This document shows positions 10,228-20,273 of a stretch of DNA of 64,000 nucleotides, in pieces; the stretch's first letter is position 1; each line of letters begins with the position of its first letter. Both the position numbers and the translations under genes were made by a program. This stretch comes from Diphasiastrum complanatum (lineage: Eukaryota; Streptophyta; Lycopodiopsida; Lycopodiales; Lycopodiaceae). The stretch covers positions 14,875,792 through 14,939,791 of the forward strand of contig CM055102.1 in NCBI GenBank assembly GCA_029204225.1. Direction: 5' to 3'. The notes below the pieces were generated by a model. That model did not search any database, had not been told where the DNA came from, and was given only the letters and a program-made list of their open reading frames with translations.

Positions 10228-11351
10228 TTAACTACGGTAAGCTTTTATCTTGTTTATGTTGGTTCGGTGCTTAAACCTTTCACCGTTTAACTCTGTCAGC
10301 TTAACCGTGTTATTTTCATACAGCTTCACTATTACATACGGACCATTCCAGCGTGGCCCCAACTTTTGAGGCATCAGCTCGTGTCTACCGTCATAGAACA
10401 ACACTAACCACCCCTGCCTGAACTGGTAATCGCGCATATTCCTATCATGAATCTCCTTCATGCGTCTTTTGTGGGTTTCTTGGTGATTTAAAGCAGCTAT
10501 CCGGTGCTCGTCCGGGTCTTGTAAAGTGTCCAGTCGGTGCTGTATTGATTCTTTCTCTCCTAGGTCGTGCTTCATGGCAAACCGCAAGGATGGGAGCTCT
10601 ATTTCTATTGGCAGTACACATTCTTGGCCATACACTAGAAAAAAGGGCATGGTTGGTACTAGTCTTATAGGTGGCATCATATGCCCACAACGCTGAGTAC
10701 AGTTTTTTATCCCCATCCCTCTATCGGTCTGATACGGTTTTCCTTAGAATACCCACTAGCTGTTTGTTCATGCTTTCAGCCTGATCGTTGGCTTGCGGGT
10801 GGTAGGGTGTGCTTTTCCGGTGCTTGATCATCAATTAATCGGTCAAGGCTTTGATAGTTTTGTTTAGGAAATGGGTACCCCTATCAGAGATGAGTTCTCT
10901 GGGTGTACCGAACCGGCCTATCACTTGTTCTAGTAAGAACCAAGCGGTTTCTTTTGCATTGTCTTTGGCCACAGCTCGTGCCTCGGCCCACTTTGTGAAA
11001 TAGTCAGTGGCCACTATGATATAATATTTTCGGCTAGATGAAGCTGGGTGTATTGGGCCAACGAAGTTGATGCCCTATTTTTCAAAGGGGAGACAGGCCT
11101 GTATTGGAACTAACAATCGCATCCTATTATCCGTCGTCAACTCATTGACAAGTGTCGCAGTTCCGGGCATGTAAATGAGCATCTTGGAATAGTGTCGGCC
11201 ACCAATAACCCGCCCTCATAATTTTCTGCCCTGTGAGTTGGCCGGCAAAGTGGCCCCCACAGGCAGAATCATGACACTCCTCTAGTATAAATTTGGCTTC
11301 TTCAGGAGTGACACATCTTCGATACAACCCTTCTACACCTCGTCTGTACAA
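10228..11351 (-). pseudogene. gypsy integrase with three in-frame stops and a frameshift
   Basis: The N-terminal zinc domain is present at 11351-11142 (GGHFAGQLTGQKIM, then NCDTCQ). The catalytic core follows with ATDYFTKWAEARAVAKDNA, LISDRGTHFLNK (second Asp) and NDQAESMNKQL (Glu). The usual first catalytic Asp of the G-I-D-F-V-G-P motif reads GINFVGP, an Asn. Stops interrupt the core near its start, after ALTD and after VSDR, and a frameshift lies near 10645. The C-terminal part (10716-10228) has the LGPRWNGPYVIVKLYENNTV fold that contacts DNA. The protein would be inactive. Confidence 0.85.
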
Positions 11352-11381
11352 TGTGCCCCCTATTAAGACGAACTTTAGGGC

Positions 11382-12764
11382 TTATAGACATAGCTTTCGT
11401 ATTTCTGAAATCGTCATACTGCTGGGTGTCTCTAGTGTGGATAGGTAGGTTGCTAACACTGTATACCACTCAAGAATTATGTCAACGTCTACCCTCAAAA
11501 GTTCTCTTAAGTGATCAGTCTCCCACTCATCGTCTATTTCAGTAACCCCTCCCAGCTCGCAAATACAATCGTTTAACCCCTGCAGTTTAGGCGGCTTGCT
11601 TTGGAGGGTGTAGTCAAACTCCTGAAGGGAGATTATCCACTTCATTAAGCGCTCAGGAGGTTCTAGTTTATTCATCATCAAGGTGACTGCAGTACTCTTG
11701 GTATAGAGAGTCACTTTCTGATGCAATAGGTAAGGTCTTAGTTTGGCGGCAGTGTAAGCTATCCCCAAACAAATTTTTTCAGCCTTACTATAATTAAGTT
11801 CGGCTTTGTTTAGTTTTCTCTTTATAAAAATAATAGGGTGATATTTTTTGTCCCAAATCTGGGCCAGGCAACAGTTTATGCACGTGTCCCTGGTGCTTGT
11901 GAAAATGAAGAAGTCCCTGTTGTACATAGGTGGTTTTAATATTGGAGCGTTAGCCAAAGCTACTTTTAATTCCTGAAAAGTCTTCTCACATGCCTCGTCC
12001 TAGGTCCACTCCACATTGGTTTTCAATAAGCCAGTCATCTGGTAAGTATGTGTGGCATAGGCCATCACATATCTTTTGTAATAACCGCTCGAGCCTAAGA
12101 AGGTCTGAAGTTGGGACACCGTAGTTGGTGCCAGCATGGCTAGGAGCATAGCTATTTTTTTTGGATCAGTTGCCATGTTGTACTTGCTAATGACATGTCC
12201 TAACAGTACCCCGTAAGGCTCCGAATAGGCACTTGTTAGCATTCAAAGCTATACAGGTTGTTGCGCACGTCTGAAAGCACTTTTCTAGCATGGTGAGATA
12301 TTTTGTGACAGTGGTTGCCCCACATGGTCATCTATAAAAATTTTGAGGTTTTCGTCTAAGATATCCTCGAAGTGCTTGTTCATAAACCTCTGATAGGTTC
12401 CAGGGGCATTAGTCAACCCAAAGGGCATGACGTGGTAAGCGAAAATCCCAAATGTGGTTGTGAAGGTGGTCTTCAATTTATCCTCTTCTGCTATGGCTAT
12501 CTGATTATAGCCTGCAAAACAGTCCATGAAAGAGTACTGGTCTCTTTCCGCCATTTCTTCTAGGACTTGGTCTATGAACGGCAATGGGTAGTAGTCCTTC
12601 TTAGTTTGTTTGTTCAATATCTTATAATCCACACACACGCGAATGTGTGTGGAGTTCTTCTTGGTGCGAGGTACTGTTGGGGAGCACCACTCGGTGTTCT
12701 CTACCAGAAATATCAGACCAGCATTTCGAAGTCTCTCGAGTTCAGTGTATACTCCTTCCTTTAG
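11382..12764 (-). pseudogene. gypsy reverse transcriptase and RNase H, decayed
   Basis: RT motifs run in order: a short upstream part (ELERLRNAGLI), then CVDYKILNKQTKKDYYPLPF, YSFMDCFAGYNQI with the first catalytic Asp, GIFAYHVMPFGLTNAPGTYQ, and the active-site box KIFIDDH (usual form Y/F-x-D-D), with both Asp kept. Thumb and connection follow after a frame change (SQLQTFLGSSGYYKRYV). The fused gypsy RNase H (11957-11382) retains FIKRKLNKAELNYSKAEK, but its first motif (FIFTSTRDTCINCCLAQ) departs from the usual TDAS-type box. Frames break near 12285 and 12000. Confidence 0.85.
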
Positions 12765-13160
12765 GTGATAGGGTAGTCGGCGTTGTTTTTATCGTACAGG
12801 TTTGGCTCCCTCCTTCAGTGGTATTGTATGAGTCACTAGATCGGGTGGAATCCCCTTCAAATCTGAGTAGTCCTAGGCAAAAATATGCTGGTACTTTCTA
12901 CACAGCCGTTCATATTCTTCTTTTTCTCCAATGCCTAGGAAAGCACCTATTTTGATGTTCTTGGGCTCTTCTAGAGTTCCTAGGTTTATTAGGCAAATAT
13001 TGGCATCTCGAACTTTGGGAGGAAGCTCTTCTGGAGTGTTCCACTCTATGTCCAGTACTGATCTCAGGTCTGGTTCATCTTCACTCGTAGTGGACTCACC
13101 ATCGTCCTCACTACTCGTGACCTCCTCCCACTCAGACGAAGGTATGGGTGCTCTCTCTGA

Positions 13161-13784
13161 CTAAGGCACCTCGGGATAGCCGTCGACTATGGTACGCCCT
13201 CTATCCCTTCCAAAAATCAATACTCCTATGGGGATGTCAAATGTGCAGTTGCTAAGCCTGAGCCATGGCCGTCCTAGCAGTATAGAGTACCCCCGGTTCC
13301 CAGTGTACATCCTCATGACATAAAAGTCCACTTGAATGGTCTTGTTAGCCACAGTAATGGGTACATTCTTAAGCTCGCCCTCTGGTTTGATCACAGAGTT
13401 GTTGGCTAGCTTTAGGGCTGTCAAGGTAGCGGGTTCTAGAGTAAAACCAAGGCGGTCTGAAAGTTCTAGACTTATGATGTTAACTGCCGACCCTGCATCA
13501 ACTATGGCCCCTGAAATGACTAGGCCATCTATGAGTACGTCTACTTTAGGGAAGTAGCGATCTAACAAATCCGCATCTACTTTTCCTATTGTAGGTGGCT
13601 CCAATGTTCTGGTCGTGCGTGGTCTCATCAGTCGTTTGACCGTGCGTTTAATAGTGGGTGACAACTGTACAAGTTGCCAGAGCCCTATTTCCAATTTTAG
13701 ATTCTCTAAGGCTTGACCTAGGTCAATATTCCCTCTCTTCAAGTTTAGGTCTATATCCTTCCTAAACCTACGATTTCTAGTCAT
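13161..13784 (-). CDS. gypsy aspartic protease region
   Basis: An open frame of 207 codons contains a retropepsin-like domain. The active-site loop is GAIVDAGSAVNII (D-A-G-S in place of the common D-S-G-S or D-G-G-S), and the second conserved motif is SILLGRPWLRL. In family members it cleaves the Gag-Pol polyprotein inside the virus-like particle. The N-terminal 60 residues are a basic linker. The frame lies upstream of RT with stops between the two, so it is a fragment of a once continuous polyprotein. It may not be a free-standing gene. Confidence 0.7.
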   Translation of the reverse strand: MTRNRRFRKDIDLNLKRGNIDLGQALENLKLEIGLWQLVQLSPTIKRTVKRLMRPRTTRTLEPPTIGKVDADLLDRYFPKVDVLIDGLVISGAIVDAGSAVNIISLELSDRLGFTLEPATLTALKLANNSVIKPEGELKNVPITVANKTIQVDFYVMRMYTGNRGYSILLGRPWLRLSNCTFDIPIGVLIFGRDRGRTIVDGYPEVP

Positions 13785-14034
13785 AGTCCTCTTAATTTCT
13801 AGGCCGGTTTTCCTTTTTCTTGGTCCTAGGAATCTGGGGTGTCTACGCCCTTCCCAGATGCTAACATCACCTTGCTCTTTGGGCCCGTTCCAAATAAAGT
13901 GGTGGCGAAAAACATCATTTCATGATGTGGATTTGTAATGGCACTGGTAAAGCAAGTGGTCCAAAAAGCATCAATATGCTCTTCGGCACTTTCATACGGT
14001 GCTCCATGAAACTCAGGAGTGGATCCACTAAGCT

Positions 14035-14667
14035 TCAGTAGTCCTCCTGTCTCCGGGGTACTACGATTGGTTCAGTCAAACATCTTGCCATTCCGGTGGC
14101 AACAAGTTTTGTAGCAGCAAGTGTTACGTTCACTAATGGTGGTTCTGTAGTGTCGGTTGGCTCAAGTTTTGGTAGTTCTTCTATAGGTTCCAACATATCA
14201 TCCAAGTCCATTATAGGTGGGTGAGACTCATCATTTAAGACTGGTGGGACAAGAAACTCACGATTGCTTCTTCTAAACCCTAAACGCTCTCTCTGGGGAT
14301 TTGAAGTCTCTCCGTGCGGTGCTCCCTTAGACCTAGGTTTCATTGGTATACCTATGATGTCTTGACTAGGGTGACACTAATGATTGCTGCATAATAGGTT
14401 TCTTACTTATGGATAGCAATCAACTGTCGTTGCACATGCGTTTTGTGATTTTCCCAAGTTACCCCATACTGCATCTGACCTAACTAACTCTACTTGGTCG
14501 TTTTTCTGCTCAATCCTAATCCAACCATACCAATGTACAGTTTTTCTTGGTTCTTTGTACCAGGTGTCATCTCTACAGGATGCTAGGGTTGGTGGGTTGT
14601 AGGGTAATGACTTTTGACTCAGGGCTCTGGTTTTCACTTTCACCCTAGGCTTCATACAAAACCCCAT
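14035..14667 (-). pseudogene. Probable gag-region remnant of the gypsy element
   Basis: Two minus-strand frames (14667-14407 and 14343-14035) lie where gag is expected, between the primer site and protease. The second is rich in E, P and L (IMDLDDMLEPIEELPKLEP). Just past its stop the same frame reads SLVDPLLSFMEHRMKVPKS. I see no intact zinc knuckle and cannot align the peptide to a known Gag from memory. Assignment rests on position. Confidence 0.4.
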
Positions 14668-15092
14668 TCTCTGACCCGTCCAGTCACTCTATGAAAGATT
14701 TCTAGTAGTACTTGGCATCACAGCCTAAACTCCCTGCTGATGAAAATTGTATGTAGTCTCTAGTCCAAATTGTTGGAAGTAGAATGGCCTTGGCGAAGTC
14801 GGATCACATGTAGCTAGGGTTGGATTGTGAACTCATAACGTATGTTTTAGGTGTGGGATCAGCACACATCACTGTGTGATGCTAACCACTTCATCTTGTG
14901 ATCAACGTGTGGTAGTAGCCGCTTGTACGGTCATGCTAGCTTGCGGATGATGGTTTAGATAGTGGAATTGTTTTCAACACACACAAACTAGGACCTACAA
15001 GACCTGTAGACTATTGGTAGTATGACAACTAGTTCTTTGTAGACCAGTGATATGGATAACTACTCTTTAAAACAACATCTCCTAAAAATATT
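14668..15092. other. 5' leader of the minus-strand gypsy element
   Basis: Between the primer site and the gag-like frames I see no coding pattern. This would be the untranslated leader of the genomic RNA. Confidence 0.4.
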
Positions 15093-15115
15093 TCGACTCC
15101 CGGCAGACGCACCAA
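15093..15115 (-). promoter_or_regulatory. Primer binding site 1, tRNA-Gly-like
   Basis: On the + strand this reads as the 3' end of a tRNA: TTCGACTCCCGGC, then AGACGCACCA. It comprises the T-loop, T-stem 3' half, a CAGACGC acceptor strand, discriminator A and CCA. On the minus strand it is a 23-nt primer binding site starting TGG. The deduced acceptor stem GCGTCTG/CAGACGC resembles plant tRNA-Gly(UCC) as I remember it. It is followed (+ strand) by TGTTAAGCG, an LTR-terminus-like start. Confidence 0.6.
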
Positions 15116-15230
15116 TGTTAAGCGTCTGGCGGGTCAAATAACATAAGCAACCCGCAAATGGCTAATCCGTACACTTCACAGCCCTATATATAGATAACTG
15201 ACCCTCAAACAATAGCCCATTATCAAATTT
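15116..15230 (-). repeat. Short LTR-terminus stub between two primer sites
   Basis: About 115 bp beginning TGTTAAGCGTCTGGCGGG, with a TATATATAG stretch, lies between two nearly identical primer sites. It does not match LTR-A. The simplest reading is the truncated LTR end of a related element that shares the primer. Confidence 0.35.
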
Positions 15231-15248
15231 CTCCCGGCAGACGCACCA
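15231..15248 (-). promoter_or_regulatory. Primer binding site 2, next to right LTR-A
   Basis: The minus strand reads TGGTGCGTCTGCCGGGAG, one base from the LTR terminus ...CCTAACA. It repeats the core of the site 134 bp to its left. It fixes the right LTR-A as a 5' LTR in minus orientation. Confidence 0.65.
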
Positions 15249-15249
15249 A

Positions 15250-17770
15250 TGTTAGGGCCTATTTTGACGGGGGGTTGGTCCAGCCAAAATGTCCTAAAAC
15301 GGTCAAGGGGCCCCACCTCTAATGACGGTTCGGCCCTACGTGAGCAATAGAGGATTTGCCACTTCCAACCCTGATGGCCTTCTCTATTGCCCTGTGCTCC
15401 GCAACCGATGAGAGTTTTCCAAGCTCTTAGAGATACGGTTGCATGGAGAGGGTGCTGTCACTTTTGGTGCAATGATTCACTAGCTTTCTAGGGTCACGGT
15501 TCCGTAAAGCTTCTGATCACTAATTCGCGTTAGGATCTTGCTAATATCTCTTTCCCCATTCAATTCGGCTTATAGTTAGTAAAAATCTTACATGGGCTGG
15601 AAACCGATTTATTGTCTATCATGTGCTCGTGGGGTGCAAGTTATACGCACCGCTTTGTTTGATAAGCGGTGGTATTTTCGCCAACCGTTGGGTCTAGGTA
15701 TTTTGCTAGACAGTACCGATGGCGGGTGTGACTAGTGTGACGCTTAACCAAGGCGGTGTATTTCAACTGCAGATGGTGGACGGCCCGCTTTGGTGTTTCA
15801 CAGAGGTTGGGTCCAATTGATATGTTTCACAATTGACAAAAACGGAAAAAACTCTAAATAAAAATTCAAAATGAATTTTGATTCACTAAACATGGAACAC
15901 AGTACGGTGTATAAAACGACATTCGCAAACTGTATTTTAGACAATGGTATTGAATGCAAATTACCTTAGATACGTGTGAGGCAACCGGTTCGTCGGAGAG
16001 TCCAACTAGTCATGAATGTCGCTTTCTTCCCATGTCGCCTTCCATTTGCTGCTTGGCACTTGCTTTGTCACAATCAGTCGATGAAAAAAAAACCACGGTA
16101 GATCTAATTTTTGGTAGTGGGTAGCAATCAGAGGCTGCAACAGGTCTGATTTTGCTCCAAATGAAAAGGCAGGGCACAAGCAGCAGGCAGGTCACAAACA
16201 GGTAGAAGGCGGCCTCCAGCGAGCACACAGAGGGCAGAGGTAGCGGGCAGATCACAGGGCTAGCAGGGCAGAACAGAGGTAGGCAGGTCACAGTTAGGGC
16301 AAGGGCCCATTTTGGCAGTTGTAGGCCACGTGGCAACATCCTATTGGCCGCAGACAGGTCTGACAGAGTTCGCACTCAGGTTGTTTTTGGCCACAGTTAC
16401 TGTGGGTAGGCCTTTAACGGCTCGTAGCTCACTAGTAGGTCTGATCTCTGATGGAAAACTGCCCATGGAGGCCGTAGGCAACCTGTCACAGGCTGGTACA
16501 GCCCTCAAAAAATCGTAGTGAGTTGTTGGATGCCACAGACAGAGGTAAGCAGGCTCCAACGGGCTGTGGCAGGGTGAGCAGGACTGTAGACAGCTACAGC
16601 AAGCTATTTCAAACTCCCCACAGGTCCATCGAGGGTACAGAGAAACTCATAGACAAGTAGGTAGGGCCATCAGACATTGGTATGGCCATAAAATGTGAAC
16701 AACTTTGCTTGCACTTTGCCATGAAACAAGCATTCAATTCACTCAATTCTACACAGCAATGGCATTATCCGTCACACATGCATCCCTCACACGGAATGAA
16801 CCAAGCGTAAGAACAAACACCCTCGCATTCACCCCAACAGCTCATCAACACTCTCAATCAGCACACAAACCTCCTCTCCATCCACCAACACAAGCAATTA
16901 CACAAGGCAATCAATAACCAGTCACTCAAAGACTAACCCTATCTCAATCCATTTTGCTTCATCATGCAACCTTGACAAGCAATCAAACACACACACTCCA
17001 TAACCTACTAACAAGGCATCAACCATTCACAGTATGACCAACAAAGCAGTCTAGAGAGTTACACTATCACAACCAAGGAGTATGCATGCTAGTAAAAAAC
17101 AAACACATCACAAGCCACAAGCAACCCTCACCCAAACTTTTCCCAATATGCAATCATTCCACAATCACCAACTAGAATTGCATGCTAGTATTCATGGCAC
17201 CACCAACACAAGACAACACACTCCAACCACAAAGTCACTCACCACACATCCAACATGCAAGCAAGCAAAGTAACTAACATCAAAGTAATACTAACCTTGA
17301 GCAATATTAGATACAAAATGGAACTAAACCACAATTTCCCTCACACAAACAAACTCACACTCACAAAAACTCTCAACCAACATGACTTCCAACTCAAATG
17401 ACTTCTCACTCTCAACTTAGCAAATATCAACATCATCTCATTATCCAACTCACAACCAACTATGTCTCAACACAAAGAGTGGCCTCCCTTTATAGTAAAT
17501 CCCAAGTGTCCCCCTTCAAAATGAGGCTTTGCCAATTTTCATGCCCTTCAAGCCCTTTTTGCCATTTGTCCTCAACCCATTTGATAGTACACCTAGTGGC
17601 CTCCATAAGAGAGTGGGGGAGTGGTGCATTCAAGGCTGTCTTCTAAAACTAGCCAAGATGCCATTTTTGTCAAAGGCTAGGGAGGCCATTCAAGTTTCTC
17701 CTTTTGTACACCCTAGAAGCCCAAAATGTCAATGGCTAGTGGGTGTATCTCCCAAATTTTTTAGCCTCCA
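15250..17770 (-). repeat. LTR-A, right copy (5' LTR of the gypsy element), truncated at its outer end
   Basis: Starts TGTTAGGGCC and matches the left copy through the GACGGGGGGTTGG, CGGTGGTATTTTCGCC and (around 16010) CATGAATGTCGCTTTC blocks. It lacks about 540 bp present in the left copy at 3911-4450 and has about 80 bp (16607-16688) missing from it. Similarity ends abruptly at about 17770, where decayed copia RT sequence begins, so the outer third of the LTR is lost. Confidence 0.75.
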
Positions 17771-19160
17771 AGTAAAAGAATCGTAAACTGCAAATGGCTA
17801 TACAAAAGGAAAATCAAATCAGATGGCATTGTCGGATGATACAAAGCAAGGCTTGTCGCAAATGGCTACACACAAAGGTACAGCGTTGATTATTTCGACA
17901 CGTATTCATCAATGGTCAAGATGACAAGCATTCGACTGCTCCTTGCATACAGACACAATACAATCTGGAAATTCACCAGATTGATGTAAATACGGCCTTT
18001 CTCCACGGAGATCTAGAGGAAAAAATCTTCATGAAGCAGCTTGAAGGATTCGAAGACCCCGACAATCAACAATATGTTTGTCGGTTGCAGCGATGCATTT
18101 ATGGTCTAAAGTAGGCATTATGATCTTGGTATAAAAAGATCGATAGTCTTTTGAAGTCTCTAGACTTCACTCCTACACAACCAAATTGCAATGTCTATAT
18201 AGAAAGTAGAAAAAAGTTTTGTGATTATGACTATTTTTGTAAATGACTCCCTAATGATAGGAAACTCCTTGATACTAATCAAGAAAATGAAGAGTCAAAT
18301 TTCTAAAAGTTATGAAATCACAGATCTAGGAGAAGCAACAAAATGCCTTGGGCTGGAAATTAGAAGAATTCAAATGAGAAGAGAAATGCATCTGAGTCAG
18401 TCAGAGTACGTCCGAAAAGTATTGAAGTAGTACCGAATGATGGACTGTAAAGAAAAAGCCACACCAATGATAGTTGGAGCCAGACTAATGAAATAGGATT
18501 GTCCGAATATAGATGAGGAGAGACAGAAAATGGAAGATATACCCTACCAAAACCTGATCGGTAGTCTGATGTACCTCACAATCTGTATCAGACCCGACTT
18601 GGTCTTCTTTGTCTATGCTTTAAGCCAATTCTCTTCGAATCCTGGCATGGCACATTGGCAAATGGTGAAACAAATTCTGCAATATCTGAAGGGTACTCAG
18701 AACATGGGATTAACCTACACAACAGACAACAAAGGTAAAGGATTCGAGCTGCAACACTATAGTGATGCAAGCTAGGCAAGCTACAAAGACGACAGCAAGT
18801 CCGTGAGAGGAGGATGTTCGATTGCATCCAAAGCAGCAATCAACTGGACGTGCAAGAAACAAACCTTGATGGCTCAATCCTCATGTGAAGCTGAATATGT
18901 CGTAGCTTCAAAAATGGCGAACGAGGTAGTATGGTTGCAGATGATGTTAGAGATACCACAAGGAGAATCGTGCACGATGATGATGGATTCTCAAAATGCC
19001 ATATATCTATCCCAGGATCTTGTTTTCCATTCAAAGACAAAACATATAATTCTGAAATACCATCATATTCGAGAATTGATCTCGAAAGGAGAGCTCAAGA
19101 TTCAGTACATAAAATCTGAAGACATGATTGCAGATTTGGTCACGAAGCCGCTCGACAAAC
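17771..19160 (+). pseudogene. copia RT-RNase H fragment, left of a nested insertion
   Basis: Frames on the + strand give copia RT from the YKARLVANGYTQ region, through GLEIRRIQMRREMHLSQSEY, LIGSLMYLTICIRPDLVFF and ILQYLKGTQNMGLTY, to RNase H: SSCEAEYVVASKMANEVVWL, DSQNAIYLSQDLVFHSKTKH and DLVTKPLDK. Several stops interrupt it. The RT active-site box reads IFVNDSLMIG, so a catalytic Asp of Y-V-D-D is lost. The ORF breaks at 19160, where the LTR element begins. After that element the frame resumes at 24675 (CAAACCACTGTTCGC), giving DKPLFA. Confidence 0.85.
19156..19160. repeat. Target site duplication CAAAC, left
   Basis: CAAAC immediately precedes the left LTR start TGTGAAAG. The same five bases follow the right LTR at 24675-24679. 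A perfect 5-bp duplication is the usual product of LTR-element integration. Confidence 0.85.
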
Positions 19161-20009
19161 TGTGAAAGTACAGCAAAAAGGACCAAGAATGGATCCAAAT
19201 CAGATCCACAAGTGTGATTGGATGTTAGATTAGATTGATCTACCAATCTACACAAGATTAGATAGCACTAGATCAAATCTACATCAACAAATCTAACAAG
19301 AACAATCAAATATGATCAAAACTTGTACTTTTTGGTTTCACACGTGTGAAGACCTATTAGAGTACGGACTACTAGCAAATAATGAAGTACACTAAGCTTA
19401 GAAACCATTAGAAGCATAAAATCACAAGACAAATGAAGAGATTACTCAAGAAATGCACCAAAACCAAGATTTAGCTTTCTTGTCAATTATGGCCAAATGA
19501 GCCACCATATATACACAAGAGCTGATGCTTACTCAGCTGATTTGGCACTTGTGAGAGTGCCTACTCATCAAAGGATCCACCAATAATCATCAATATGGCA
19601 CATGGACCAAGTTTCCTAACTTATAGCCACCTCCCTTGATTTTAGGCAATTTTCCTAATTTATAGGAACTTGCACAAATATCTACTACAAGTTGGATCTC
19701 ACCTACTACTAATGTTTTAACACATATGAGCAGTCCTTGGCACGTGTAAGATCACTCCTATCCATGTGAAATAGCTTTTACTACCAATAACATGATGCCA
19801 AGTGGCATATAGCTAGAAAACTAGATTTTGGCCATTTTAGCCACTAGATCTCAAATGAAATGATATGTACAACTTATATGACTCATCTAAATGATAAATG
19901 TATTTATTTCACACGTGGGAATAGGCTCCACACATGTCTAATGATGATATTTACTAGTCATAATGGTATTTACAAGATTTGATCAAGTTAGCTTTTGCCA
20001 ATTTTAACA
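19161..20009 (-). repeat. Left (3') LTR of the non-autonomous element
   Basis: 849 bp from TGTGAAAG to TTTTAACA, matching 23826-24674 with only scattered substitutions. High identity between the LTRs indicates a fairly recent insertion. Confidence 0.92.
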
Positions 20010-20023
20010 CTCCTCCTCAAAAC
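20010..20023 (-). promoter_or_regulatory. Polypurine tract
   Basis: CTCCTCCTCAAAAC on the + strand, a purine run on the minus strand, directly abuts the 3' LTR. The copia element at 33079 has nearly the same tract at 33860. Confidence 0.7.
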
Positions 20024-20273
20024 TAACTTGATAAAAGCATGATGATGTTAAGCTTGATGCCATGGGCTGAATTGGTCGTCAAATATGGATCCTTGCTGGT
20101 TCAAAGGTGTGAAGATCAGCCAATGAGCTTGATGTTGATTCGAAATCACCATATCCATGATAGTGCCTCTTTGATGTTGACTTTTTTGATGAACTTGAGA
20201 GCTTTGCACCATCCTAGCACCTCTTTCATTGATTTGTTCCATCCTTGAAACATATGGTTGATCCAAAAGCTCC

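Larger units (their letters stand above)
3316..17770 (-). mobile_element. Ty3/gypsy element with dual RNase H (Tat-like), minus strand
   Basis: Two direct copies of LTR-A flank a minus-strand body. Its order in transcription direction is gag-like region (14667-14035), aspartic protease (13784-13161), RT and gypsy RNase H (12764-11382), integrase (11351-10228), a second RNase H (10008-9334) and an extra ORF (9197-8361). A primer binding site at 15231-15248, beside the right LTR, fixes the orientation. The second RNase H is the hallmark of the Tat clade of plant gypsy elements. Gag, RT and integrase carry stops and frameshifts, and the right LTR is cut at 17770, so the copy is inactive. Confidence 0.75.

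Noticed and set aside
15093-15115. A tRNA-Gly gene
   Set aside because: Only the 3' quarter of the tRNA is present, next to LTR termini, so it is a primer binding site.
16010-16559. Overlapping 70-120-codon ORFs inside LTR-A, also at 4586-5221
   Set aside because: The ORFs differ between LTR copies in frame and length and show no domain; they are chance frames in a GC-richer repeat.
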